Notes: generated from the sequence alone by a model not told the origin. A stretch of DNA of 64,000 bases from Gillisella vitis (GCA_009744235.1 WPHV01000007.1:186001-250000), one strand, 5' to 3'; counted from the stretch's first letter, positions 34,623-42,655 are shown. Numbers and translations are program-made.

Positions 34623-34823
34623 ATGAGTAACCTGCCACGAGATCAAAGACATCCCACGCCACTCACCCATGCGGATCTGCGCGCGCTGGGTATTCCAGTC
34701 GAAGTTCTGCGCGGGCTTGCGGCCCTCGCGCCTTATCCGGCCGCCGCGCATTCCGTCCCCTCGATTGTCCAGCCCTCGATCTATCACGTCGTAAAGAAGG
34801 AGAGCGGTCGTGGAACTGCATGA
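34623..34823 (+). CDS. Small ORF leading the tns operon
   Basis: A 66-aa frame beginning MSNLPRDQRHPTPLTHADLRAL, with GGAGAGG about 8 bases upstream of the ATG. Its last 14 bases overlap the GTG start of tnsA, suggesting translational coupling. Composition is rich in Ala/Pro with a hydrophilic tail. I do not recognise a family; it may be a small regulatory or structural partner of TnsA, or a leader peptide. Confidence 0.45.
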   Translation: MSNLPRDQRHPTPLTHADLRALGIPVEVLRGLAALAPYPAAAHSVPSIVQPSIYHVVKKESGRGTA

Positions 34824-35616
34824 ACTGGTCAGAAATCAAGACTACTGGAACGAGGTCTTCAGCGAAGGGAACGAACCCAAGAAGGAGATCAAGCCCGGGA
34901 GCCGCTACATCACCCTGCCCGGCTGGCATCCGACGGGAAAGTCCGTCAGAGGCATCGTGCGCACTCGCGAACCTCTGATGGCCGACGCGATGATCCACAT
35001 CGATACCAACCCTTTCAATATGGCGGTCGCGGAGTTTCCGGTCTCGGTAGGCTACCGGACGCCGTCCGGCAAATATCGGGAGAGAGTTCCCGACCTCGCT
35101 GTCAGAAGGCGCGACGGCTCGGTTGTTGTGATTGACGTGATGCCTTTCCATGTTCAGCGCCACCTGGGTTGGCCGGAACGCCGCACGCGTCAGATGCGTG
35201 AAATCTTTGCCGATCTGGGAGCGCACTATCAGCTCCTCGACGAGCGCACCCTCCACATCAGACCTCTGATCGACAATCTCCGCATAATGTGGCGGCACAA
35301 ACGGCTGGCCTGCCAGCATAAGTGGATCGATGAGGTGGCTGCAGAGATCCTGACGCTCCCCCTTCCGCTACGGATCGGCGAGATCATGCGATCGGTGAAG
35401 CGAAACGCAGTGATGGGGCGATGGAGTGACGACGAGGAATGGAAGATCGTTGGCGAGGTCAACCCGGCTTTCACGGCGATCATGCAGTTGGCGATGGAAG
35501 CCAGGGTTGGAATCAACGTCCGAGCGCCGCTCTCGCAGTTCACGGTGATCACTCCACCTCGAGCGGCTTTCGTGGCTTTCCCCACAACAGAGCTGCGCTT
35601 CGACAAGGCAGCCTGA
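34810..35616 (+). CDS. tnsA: TnsA-like heteromeric transposase endonuclease subunit
   Basis: A 268-aa TnsA-like protein. In Tn7-type elements TnsA cuts the 5' strands so that the element is excised rather than copied. The nuclease core is visible as AEFPVSV (E75), RVPDLAVRR (D95) and VVVIDVMPFH (D109), followed by a basic helical C-terminal half. The position normally held by the catalytic Lys is Met111, which calls 5'-cleavage competence into question. The GTG start at 34810 has AAGGAG 7 bases upstream. tnsB follows after 17 bases. Confidence 0.75.
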   Translation: MELHELVRNQDYWNEVFSEGNEPKKEIKPGSRYITLPGWHPTGKSVRGIVRTREPLMADAMIHIDTNPFNMAVAEFPVSVGYRTPSGKYRERVPDLAVRRRDGSVVVIDVMPFHVQRHLGWPERRTRQMREIFADLGAHYQLLDERTLHIRPLIDNLRIMWRHKRLACQHKWIDEVAAEILTLPLPLRIGEIMRSVKRNAVMGRWSDDEEWKIVGEVNPAFTAIMQLAMEARVGINVRAPLSQFTVITPPRAAFVAFPTTELRFDKAA

Positions 35617-35633
35617 TACAGGGAGCTTCTCCG

Positions 35634-37901
35634 ATGTCATTTGAGTATACCGACGGGCGCTACCTGCAGCCCGTGAAAACCTTCCACGAACTCGACGTCC
35701 CGCCTGATCCGGGCCGCGGGTTCGACATGCAGTGTCCAGACCTCAGGGTCGGTGACACCTTCGCGGTCTTCAACGCAGAGAAGACGCGGTATGCGATGTT
35801 CCGCTTCATCAACTGGTTCCAGCCTGCACCGGAATTTCCGGCCGTTGCGCAGTTCCAGCAGCTCGTCACCAATGTCAGCATCACGCTGTCGATCTGGCAG
35901 ATCGGCGAACTCAATCGGCAGGCACGAATTCGCCCGGTATCGGGAAACGGTGCCGCCGCCAGAAACCTGCCTGGCGCCGCGGCGGCCGTCAATGATAGCC
36001 AGCGCAAAGGTGCGCATCGGCGGATGGCTTATGTCGATGCCTGCTATCTCAGGATGATCGAACTGAGTGTCAGGACACTGACCAGGAGACAGCGCGCAGA
36101 TGTCATCATGGAAGTCGCCGAAGAGATCAAGGATCCGAAGCCGCCGTGCGTCAATTCGGTCTACAACTGGCAGCACCGTGACAAAAACGGCGGTCGGTTC
36201 GATCGCCTGCTCAATTTCTGCCGACAAGGGAATTCGGGAAACTATGGGCCGCGCGAAGGCAGTGAAGTCGTTCGAGCGATGCAGGAGGCTGTTCACCTTG
36301 CCGTCCAGGCCGGAGGCCAATGGGGAATGGTGCAGGCCATTCTCATGGCCCTCGCCCAGCCCGACGGCGATTTTCATCATATCAGGGACCTCCTTCTGAA
36401 CGATGACGGCACCTGTCGGCATAGCGATCGCACGATCCAGAGACGACTGCATGACCTGAACGAATACGAGCGTGATGCCCTGGAGTCTGGGCGGGACTAC
36501 GCGGAAACAAAGCACATGATCCGACTGCGGCAGGTGCGGCCGAACGCGCCTCTCGAGATCGTCGACGTCGATCATGCGGTTATGAACATCATCGGGATCG
36601 ATCCCGAGCTGGCCATCGCGTACGGCCGACCGCACATTCTGACATTCCGGGATCGCCACAGCGGTATCGTTGTCGGCTTCTCGATCTCCTTCCAGCCGCC
36701 GTCATATGAGAGCTTTTTCGAAGGCCTTCAGCACATGCTCTTCGAAAAGTCGATCGATCCGCTTTCCGGGGCTTCATACCCATGGTGGGGACGTCCGCTG
36801 AAGCTCGGCACCGATAATGCCAAGCACCTCATCGGCCTCAACATGAAGGAGTCCTTGAAGGAACTCGGCATCCAAACCGTTGCCTATCGGCCTGCCCGAG
36901 GCTGGGAGAAGGGGGCAGAGGAGCATCTCTTTCATATTCTCGACAAGGCCGTCGCAAACCGCCTGCCCGGTGCCACGGGGCACTCCATCGCCGAGCGGAT
37001 GAAATACGACAAGGAGATGCAGAAGGCCATGCCAAAGATGACGTTGCCTCAGATCCGTGGCTTCTTGACCTATTATCTGGCCTACATCCACCATCTGAAG
37101 CCGACCCAGGGTCTCGGAGAACTCGCGACTTTTCAGGGTGTCCCACAGGAAATCTGGCGAGAAGGCATCAAGAAGGCCCCGGCGCCGCCGCTCATCGATC
37201 CGGAGATCTTCGTACGGATCGCAGGCCAGTTCGCTGATGTATCGCTCGATCCTAAGAAGGGATTCGTCTGGGACGACATCAGGTATGTGTCACCAGAACT
37301 CCTTTTCCTGTCGACACAGCGCGCAAGCAAAGGACGGAAATTCAAGGCCCGCCGCTCGCCATGGAATTTGGGTGTCGCGTGGATTCAGGATCCGTACGCG
37401 AAGACCGAAAGATGGCTTGAAGTCCCCGCTGCTCCGTCCGACCAGCCTTATGCCAACGGCCTCCGGTATTACGAGCACAGGTGGATCAAGAAATTTCTCC
37501 GTGAGAAGATGAAGAAGGCAGTCAATGCTGCCAACCTGCTTTTTGCGAAGATGGAACTCGCCAAGGCGGTCATCAAAGCACATCGCGAGCAGGGTACGAT
37601 CAAGACCGGACGGACCTTGGCAGCTCTCTACGCGCAAACAGTCGGCAAGTTTGCGATGTCGCGCCGCTATACCATGGCAAACACACAGTACGGCGAGGAT
37701 TACACGGATCTCGCGAGCCCGGCCATCCAGGAGGCGCCACCTACCCTGAGCAGCCGCGCGGGCATGACGGTGCCTTTCAACATGCCGAACCCGAAAGACC
37801 ACGAACCTTCGATCCTTCAGGACACCCAAACCAAGAGCAACGACCCGGCCATTGCCGCATCCGACATCGACTTCGACGAATTCGGCGGCTGGCTCGTGTA
37901 G
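35634..37901 (+). CDS. tnsB: TnsB-like DDE transposase (Mu/Tn7 family)
   Basis: A 755-aa Mu-type integrase-fold transposase. The catalytic triad can be placed as D313 (IVDVDHAVMN), D394 (KLGTDNAKH) and E430 (GAEEHLF). The N-terminal part has helix-turn-helix segments for end binding (RQRADVIMEVAEEIKDPKPPC), and a beta-barrel region follows the catalytic core. The ATG at 35634 follows GGGAG; the frame is open further upstream but overlaps tnsA in another frame. It should bind the TTGGACT-type repeats at both ends and join 3' ends to the target with a 5-bp stagger, which fits the observed GAAAT duplication. Confidence 0.93.
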   Translation: MSFEYTDGRYLQPVKTFHELDVPPDPGRGFDMQCPDLRVGDTFAVFNAEKTRYAMFRFINWFQPAPEFPAVAQFQQLVTNVSITLSIWQIGELNRQARIRPVSGNGAAARNLPGAAAAVNDSQRKGAHRRMAYVDACYLRMIELSVRTLTRRQRADVIMEVAEEIKDPKPPCVNSVYNWQHRDKNGGRFDRLLNFCRQGNSGNYGPREGSEVVRAMQEAVHLAVQAGGQWGMVQAILMALAQPDGDFHHIRDLLLNDDGTCRHSDRTIQRRLHDLNEYERDALESGRDYAETKHMIRLRQVRPNAPLEIVDVDHAVMNIIGIDPELAIAYGRPHILTFRDRHSGIVVGFSISFQPPSYESFFEGLQHMLFEKSIDPLSGASYPWWGRPLKLGTDNAKHLIGLNMKESLKELGIQTVAYRPARGWEKGAEEHLFHILDKAVANRLPGATGHSIAERMKYDKEMQKAMPKMTLPQIRGFLTYYLAYIHHLKPTQGLGELATFQGVPQEIWREGIKKAPAPPLIDPEIFVRIAGQFADVSLDPKKGFVWDDIRYVSPELLFLSTQRASKGRKFKARRSPWNLGVAWIQDPYAKTERWLEVPAAPSDQPYANGLRYYEHRWIKKFLREKMKKAVNAANLLFAKMELAKAVIKAHREQGTIKTGRTLAALYAQTVGKFAMSRRYTMANTQYGEDYTDLASPAIQEAPPTLSSRAGMTVPFNMPNPKDHEPSILQDTQTKSNDPAIAASDIDFDEFGGWLV

Positions 37902-37909
37902 GAGGCATC

Positions 37910-38848
37910 ATGATTCCCGTGCCGACAGACATGGTTTTCGAAACACCGGAAGACAGGGAGCGCGCAAGTCGCCTTCCCATCCCAACGCGCCAGCATCTTA
38001 TCAAGTACCTGAGGATCCCGTATCGTACCTATAACCTCGGCCTGGCGATGATCGCGACTCTACACCGTCCAGCCGACCACGGCACTCCCAACCTGGGGGT
38101 CGTCGGCGGGCTGTTGGGGGAGTCGGGTTCTGGGAAGACTGTCATCTGCGAGGCGTACGCGAACAGATACCCGCCTCGGGACGGCGATGTCGGCATGGAA
38201 TTCCCGGTCCTTCATATCAGCGCCTCCCTTGGCATGAACCGTGAACGGTTGGGAAACAAGATCAAACGGGCGACTTCCTCTCCCCATCGAATTCTGTCCC
38301 GGGAGGATCCCTTCGATTGGTCTGTAGAGCGGGTGCTCAAATGCAAGACAGAGCATCTGATCCTGGACGACGCACAATTCATGTTCTTCAACCAGAGATC
38401 CTCACAACTGGCTGCCGAGATGTATGGGTTCGTGAAGGACGTCGTTGACACCCGGATGGTCACCATTCTGCTTGTAGGCGAACCCGATATCGACAAGTTC
38501 GTGTATGACATCCCGGCCTTCGTGCGGCGGGCCTACCGCTCCGAGACCCTGAAACCGCTGACGAGCAGTCCGCAGGAGCTGGAGTTTTTCGGCGACGTGC
38601 TGAGAAGCATCGACAAGCGCCTCCCGTTCTCCGCGCCCAGTCGCCTGGAGAATTATCGGGAGCATTTCCACAGATATAGTGGCGGGCAGATCGGCCGGGT
38701 GATGAACATCGTGGAGGCCGCTGGCTATCTCGCCCTCAATGATCTGTCCGCCTGCATTCTGGTCGAGCATCTGCGCGAGGCAGTCCGAACGAGGATCAGA
38801 CCCGGCGACGACATCGACTACTTCGGCTACAAGGCAGGGCGAAATTGA
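37910..38848 (+). CDS. tnsC: TnsC/TniB-like AAA+ transposition regulator
   Basis: A 312-aa ATPase with Walker A GESGSGKT (residues 70-77), Walker B LILDDAQFMF, and the TniB-type continuation (QLAAEMYGFVKDVVD, ILLVGEPDIDKF, FVRRAYRSETLKPL). It links the target-selecting TniQ to the transposase. It is shorter than Tn7 TnsC (~555 aa) and close to TniB of Tn5053-type elements. The tniQ start TTG overlaps its TGA stop. Confidence 0.9.
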   Translation: MIPVPTDMVFETPEDRERASRLPIPTRQHLIKYLRIPYRTYNLGLAMIATLHRPADHGTPNLGVVGGLLGESGSGKTVICEAYANRYPPRDGDVGMEFPVLHISASLGMNRERLGNKIKRATSSPHRILSREDPFDWSVERVLKCKTEHLILDDAQFMFFNQRSSQLAAEMYGFVKDVVDTRMVTILLVGEPDIDKFVYDIPAFVRRAYRSETLKPLTSSPQELEFFGDVLRSIDKRLPFSAPSRLENYREHFHRYSGGQIGRVMNIVEAAGYLALNDLSACILVEHLREAVRTRIRPGDDIDYFGYKAGRN

Positions 38849-39744
38849 GCGGCCGCCCATTCACGTTCTGGCGGGTTTTGCCCTTAATTGGCGAACCCGC
38901 CAGCAGCTACTTCAGCCGTCTGGTTATAGACGAATGCAATCATCTGCCTGAGATGTACGCATCCGAGGTTGGTGTCGACACGATCTTCAAGTCGGAAGAA
39001 TTGCTCGAGCGGATCTTTCGACTGCCGATTTCCGAAGCGGACAAGGAGAGGCTCCGACACTGGACGCCCGTCGAGCGAAATGGCCGGATTTTCCTCGCTG
39101 GGCAGACGTTCCGACGGAATGAGTTCCGATGGGCGCGTCGGCTTGAGTGTCGACATTGTATTGCCGAGGTTCCATACCACCGGGTGTGGTGGCATCTCGA
39201 ATTCTTCAGGATGTGTCCAGTTCACCAATGCTCCCTGGAACCTATCCGACATGGCCAGAGATCGATCGGTCGATGGTGGCCACGCTATAGCCATGCGGCA
39301 TCGGAAAGGTTGCCTCATGTCGAGTTGGGCGACGGAGAGGACACGCTCGAATCCTATGTCATCCGGCACCTGATCAACCGTGATGGTCACTCATCGGAAA
39401 GGGAGGTCGGTGACTTCATCGAGACTGCCGAAGTCGTAGGACGGCTGATCGGGAACCCTAGACAACCCACTGTTCCGCCATTTTCAAAAGCCGATCTTGA
39501 TCTCGGTTACCGTGTTCTCAACGGCGGCCCATCATCCATTATCGAACACTTTCGCGCTTGGATGCAGGCCAATCCTCCACCGCCGTTCGCGTACCGCATC
39601 CGTGATCTCGCTGGCTGGGCGGATGAGTATCTTCTCAGTCAAGACCGCAATCTTGATCCAGAGGTCGATGATGTCGCGAACCAGCTTCTTCTCGATGTTG
39701 CCGACATCATCAGAGTGGAATGCGAGCGCGTATTAGGCCGCTAG
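38845..39744 (+). CDS. tniQ: TniQ/TnsD-like target-selection protein
   Basis: A 299-aa TniQ family protein starting PLIGEPASSYFSRLV, with a zinc-ribbon-like motif CRHCIAEVPYHRVWWHLEFFRMCPVHQC in the middle (Cys-x2-Cys ... Cys-x2-His). The TTG start overlaps the tnsC stop. It is the only TniQ in the element and is shorter than TnsD of Tn7 (508 aa), so it is unlikely to carry a long site-specific DNA-binding tail. It ends 229 bases before the right end; the target palindrome flanking the element is presumably what it or TnsC recognises. Confidence 0.85.
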   Translation: MSGRPFTFWRVLPLIGEPASSYFSRLVIDECNHLPEMYASEVGVDTIFKSEELLERIFRLPISEADKERLRHWTPVERNGRIFLAGQTFRRNEFRWARRLECRHCIAEVPYHRVWWHLEFFRMCPVHQCSLEPIRHGQRSIGRWWPRYSHAASERLPHVELGDGEDTLESYVIRHLINRDGHSSEREVGDFIETAEVVGRLIGNPRQPTVPPFSKADLDLGYRVLNGGPSSIIEHFRAWMQANPPPPFAYRIRDLAGWADEYLLSQDRNLDPEVDDVANQLLLDVADIIRVECERVLGR

Positions 39745-39838
39745 TCGGCTCCAAATTTCCAAAGCATTGACGTAGCTATCAGACCGTTGTCTCCTCGTAG
39801 GAGGCGCTGTGCAACTGCTGATTCTGGCCCCGAAATCC

Positions 39839-39958
39839 AGTCCAATATTATGGCTGCAACCCGCTGTTCGATCCAGGAATATGCTCCCATGGATCCAAAA
39901 TCATCCATCCAGCCGGGGCAGGTTTCGCAAGAAATTCAATCGTGCCTAGTCCAAAATT
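39839..39958 (-). repeat. Transposase-binding-type repeats in the right end
   Basis: AGTCCAAAATT (39948-39958) and AGTCCAATATT (39839-39849) are inverted copies of the left-end motif, with weaker copies GATCCAAAATC (39892-39902) and GATCCAGGAAT (39870-39880). The outermost copy lies 15 bases from the terminus, exactly as on the left. Spacing is irregular, unlike the left end. Confidence 0.75.
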
Positions 39959-39973
39959 GTCAGGCGAAGCTCA
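39946..39973 (-). repeat. Right terminal inverted repeat of the transposon
   Basis: The reverse complement of these 28 bases starts TGAGC(T)TCGCCTGA(C)AA and ends TTTTGGACTAG, with 26/28 identity to the left terminus. Confidence 0.93.
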
Positions 39974-39978
39974 GAAAT
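39974..39978. repeat. Target-site duplication, right copy (GAAAT)
   Basis: Identical to the 5 bases at 13333-13337 on the other side of the element. Confidence 0.93.
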
Positions 39979-40026
39979 GCGAAGGAAGATGCATCCCTCG
40001 CATTTCGATTTTTCCCAGGGATGAAC
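39974..40026. other. Right half of the interrupted palindromic target site
   Basis: Next to the right end, GAAATGCGA (39974-39982) and TCGCATTTC pair across a short spacer. Further out, TTCCCAGGGATGAAC mirrors GTTCATCTGGGAAAT (13323-13337) left of the element. Removing the transposon and one GAAAT copy restores an imperfect palindrome with arms of roughly 22-32 bases, followed on the plus strand by GATTTTT. This could have been a terminator for the ybhP-like gene or a rhizobial repeated palindrome. Confidence 0.65.
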
Positions 40027-40035
40027 TGAGCTGGC

Positions 40036-40860
40036 TCAAGGCCACAAACGGGCGTGTCTGTTGACATCCTTGTAAAGCAGATAGCGGAACCTGCCGGGAC
40101 CGCCGGCGTAGCAGGCTTGTGGGCAGAAGGCGCGCAACCACATGAAGTCACCGGCCTCCACCTCGACCCAGTCGTCGTTCAGTCGGTAGACGGCTTTGCC
40201 TTCCAGGACATAGAGGCCGTGTTCCATCACATGGGTTTCCATGAACGGAATGATGCCGCCAGGTTGGAAGCTGACGATATTCAGGTGGAAGTCATAGCGT
40301 ATATCATTTGGATCGATGAACCGGGTTGTCCCCCAGGCGCCGCCGGTGTTCGGCATCATGGCAATCTCATGCTCGTCTTCATGGGTGAAGATTGCTGGTG
40401 GTGGCTCCAATCCGTCTACCGGTTGGAATGTCTTGCGAACCCAATGGAATTTTGTCGGAGCATCGCTGGTGTTGAGAACTTTCCACGTCGACCCGGCCGG
40501 CAGAAAAGCGAAAGACCCGGCACGAAGATTATGCGCAGTTGAACCAAGTGTAAGCGTGAACGCACCTTCGACAACGAAAATGGCTGCTTGCGCATTGGCA
40601 TCCGGTTCCGGTCGCGTGCTGCCCCCTCCCGGTTGGATTTCCATCACGTATTGCGAAAAGGTTTCGGAAAATCCAGTCATGGGTCTGGCGATAATCCAGG
40701 CGCGGGTCTTTTCCCAATGCGGAAGAAGACTGGTGACGATGTCGCTCATCACGCCCTTTGGAATGACGGCATAGGCGGTTTTGAAAACGGCCTTGCCAGA
40801 AAGCAACTGGGTTTGAGGCGGCAGGCCCCCGTAATTGGTGAAGTAGCTGTTTTCGGTCAT
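40036..40860 (-). CDS. allE: (S)-Ureidoglycine aminohydrolase (AllE/YlbA-like, bicupin)
   Basis: A 274-aa bicupin protein. N-terminal: YAVIPKGVMSDIVTSLLPHWEKTRAWIIARPMTGFSETFSQYVMEIQPGGGS is characteristic of ureidoglycine aminohydrolase, which releases ammonia from (S)-ureidoglycine in allantoin breakdown. The C-terminal cupin shows FMETHVMEHGLYVLEGKAVYRLNDDWVEVEAGDFMWLRAFCPQACYAGGPG with metal-type His and Glu. The ATG at 40860 starts the conserved region. No other allantoin gene is visible in the window. The transposon lies 63 bases past its stop. Confidence 0.85.
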   Translation of the reverse strand: MTENSYFTNYGGLPPQTQLLSGKAVFKTAYAVIPKGVMSDIVTSLLPHWEKTRAWIIARPMTGFSETFSQYVMEIQPGGGSTRPEPDANAQAAIFVVEGAFTLTLGSTAHNLRAGSFAFLPAGSTWKVLNTSDAPTKFHWVRKTFQPVDGLEPPPAIFTHEDEHEIAMMPNTGGAWGTTRFIDPNDIRYDFHLNIVSFQPGGIIPFMETHVMEHGLYVLEGKAVYRLNDDWVEVEAGDFMWLRAFCPQACYAGGPGRFRYLLYKDVNRHARLWP

Positions 40861-41318
40861 GCGATGCGGCCTCGGCTTTGCTTCGGATGGTTTCCTTTGT
40901 CTTGTATCGCATAAACGCATCAACAGGAATCGCGACGCGCTGCCTTTTTCAAATGAAAACAGGCTTTGCACGATATAGGTCTTGGATAACTGTCCATTTT
41001 CAGACTGAAAATTCCATGAAATCGCCGAATCTGCGCCTTGAAACAGTCGGCTTACGGCGCCATCTTCAGGTCAACCCGTGGTCCGGGCCCCTCTGGCAGC
41101 AGCCGCCGGCGCTTCTGCGATGTCGGACCGTTTTCGACACCTGCGCCGGCATAGGATTGTAGCCATGCTCTTGGTTTTGCCAGCTGGTTCACCCGCTTAT
41201 TTTCATTTCAATTGCTTGTCATCGATGGCGATAAACATGTCATACCGCGCCGGGCGTGACTGCCGTTACCGTACCCCCGCCCCTAAGCTTTTGAATATCG
41301 TGCGCTAGGAGCAGGGTT
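40861..41318. other. Intergenic region with no supported gene
   Basis: The 458 bases separate the divergent ureidoglycine aminohydrolase and a small plus-strand gene. Only short frames without ribosome sites are present. TAGGAGCAGGG at about 41307-41317 is the ribosome site of the next gene. Confidence 0.4.
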
Positions 41319-41624
41319 GTGTTTACGGAAATCTTTGCGACTCTGATCAGCTTTTTTCTTATCGACCCGATAGAGGCGGATCTTCGCAGTCGCCTGGCGT
41401 CGATGAATGCATCGGCAAGTACAATAGAACAGGCGCAAACATGCGTGAGAGATTCAGCTCCGAAATTATTACAACAGGCACTTAATAACCCAAGCTGGGC
41501 TGTTCGCTCTGGCTTACAGATTTCTTTGGGCTGGACTACGCCGGTTGCGGTTGTTTCGGAAATTTCACCGGAGTGTCGAAATGCCCTCTCATTGCTTGGA
41601 TCTGAGACCGGCGGCGATGTATAG
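41319..41624 (+). CDS. Hypothetical small protein
   Basis: A 101-aa protein starting at GTG after AGGAGCAGG. The N-terminal 15 residues are hydrophobic (MFTEIFATLISFFLIDP), the rest helical (EADLRSRLASMNASASTIEQAQTCVRD) with two Cys. It looks like a small periplasmic or membrane-tethered protein. It lies 22 bases upstream of the zeta-inhibitor gene and may be co-transcribed. I do not recognise the family. Confidence 0.55.
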   Translation: MFTEIFATLISFFLIDPIEADLRSRLASMNASASTIEQAQTCVRDSAPKLLQQALNNPSWAVRSGLQISLGWTTPVAVVSEISPECRNALSLLGSETGGDV

Positions 41625-41646
41625 ACGATTTGAACAAGGACAAGTT

Positions 41647-41985
41647 ATGACAAAACTTCACGACAGAGGACATGCGATGGTTCAGAGCGTTTCAGGGGCG
41701 GATTGGTGCCCAAAGGACGATACTACCTTCACAATCCGTGCCCGTCGGAATGTTCTGGCTGGGTTCTGGGCCGGAGAGCGCCTGGGATTGCGCGGCCAGG
41801 ATTTGGTGCTTTACGCCCAGGCGCTGCATGTAGAAGATCATCGATTGCCGGGTGATCTCGATCTTGTTGAAAAAATTCAAGCAGATTTCGCATCGGCTGA
41901 GTTGGCAATCAGCACAGCCGATATTCACCTTGTGCTGCGCGCGTCGCATCAGCAAGCGCTGCGGGATAGCGGTTGCACGGATTAA
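41647..41985 (+). CDS. DUF1476 protein, F1-ATPase inhibitor zeta-subunit homologue
   Basis: A 112-aa protein with the DUF1476 signature FTIRARRNVLAGFWAGERLGLRGQDLVLYAQALHVEDHRLPGDLDLVEKIQADFASAELAIS. The zeta subunit inhibits ATP hydrolysis by the F1-ATPase in alphaproteobacteria. The N-terminal inhibitory segment seen in Paracoccus zeta is divergent here. It is followed after 1 base by an ExoD-family gene. As the main-chromosome copy is normally separate, this may be a paralogue on the repABC replicon (inference). Confidence 0.8.
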   Translation: MTKLHDRGHAMVQSVSGADWCPKDDTTFTIRARRNVLAGFWAGERLGLRGQDLVLYAQALHVEDHRLPGDLDLVEKIQADFASAELAISTADIHLVLRASHQQALRDSGCTD

Positions 41986-41986
41986 T

Positions 41987-42625
41987 ATGATGATGATGTC
42001 TCGACAGCACGGTCCTGCCGCAGGTGACGACGTTGTGCGGGGATCCGGCTTTCTACTGGAAGTGCTGGAAACTGCTCGTTTGCGTGGTGGTATTTCCATC
42101 GGTGAATTGATCGGTCGGCGGGGGCGCATTGGGATAGCCTTCACCTTGCTGGTGCTTTGCCTTCCTACGTTGGTTCCCCTGCCCGGTCCTTTCGGCATGG
42201 TTTTCGGCACCTGCTTGGCATTCGTTGCCGTGCAGATGTTGTATGGTGCGGACAGGATCTGGCTTCCGGGTTTCATTGCGCGGCGAACCGTTTCGCTCAA
42301 GGTGGTGGAAACAATGGTGCGGCTCGGACGGCCCTGGGTGTTGAAACTCGAGAGCTGGCTGATCGCCGGGCGACTCCCGTTTCTCACGGGCAAGACCGCG
42401 CGAATGGTCCTGGCACTGCCAATTCTCGTGTTGGCGGTGTTGATCTCCCTGCCAATTCCCTTTGGCAATACCGCTCCTGCGCTTGCAATCATCCTGATCG
42501 CTATCGCTCTTGCGGAGCGCGATGGCCTTGTGGTGATTTTTTCACTCTTCGTTGCCGCTGGCGCCGGTGTCGTGACCTATTATCTCGTCACCGCCGCTGG
42601 AAACCTGCTGACCTGGGCGTTTTAG
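41987..42625 (+). CDS. exoD: ExoD family exopolysaccharide-synthesis protein
   Basis: A protein of about 212 aa with the ExoD pattern: a cytoplasmic N-terminus (LLEVLETARLRGGISIGELIGRRGRIGIAFTLLVLCLPTLVPLPGPFGMVFG), three or four hydrophobic segments, and a central LKVVETMVRLGRPWVLKLESWLIAGRLPFL. ExoD is an inner-membrane protein affecting exopolysaccharide and alkaline tolerance in rhizobia. Four consecutive ATG codons (41987, 41990, 41993, 41996) make the exact start ambiguous. It starts 1 base after the zeta-homologue stop, so coupled translation is likely. Confidence 0.85.
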   Translation: MMMMSRQHGPAAGDDVVRGSGFLLEVLETARLRGGISIGELIGRRGRIGIAFTLLVLCLPTLVPLPGPFGMVFGTCLAFVAVQMLYGADRIWLPGFIARRTVSLKVVETMVRLGRPWVLKLESWLIAGRLPFLTGKTARMVLALPILVLAVLISLPIPFGNTAPALAIILIAIALAERDGLVVIFSLFVAAGAGVVTYYLVTAAGNLLTWAF

Positions 42626-42655
42626 CGGGTCTACCGGTGGCGAAGGAGATTGCCG

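Larger units (their letters stand above)
13338..39973. mobile_element. Complete 26.6-kb Tn7/Tn5053-like transposon carrying a Druantia type II-like defence cargo
   Basis: The boundaries are set by inverted 28-bp termini (26/28 identical) that begin TGAGC and contain TCGCCTGA and AATTTTGGACTAG, flanked by the 5-bp duplication GAAAT. Inside the right end lie tnsA-, tnsB-, tnsC- and tniQ-like genes. The remaining ~21 kb is cargo: small unknown genes, a TnsA-fold protein with an AAA+/M41 protease, druM-F-G-E, a secreted small protein, a TIGR04255-like operon and an RNase H. Unlike Tn7, the transposition operon is transcribed toward the nearest terminus, so the cargo lies upstream of tnsA and tniQ is next to the end. 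All transposition genes look full-length, so the element may be active. Confidence 0.93.
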
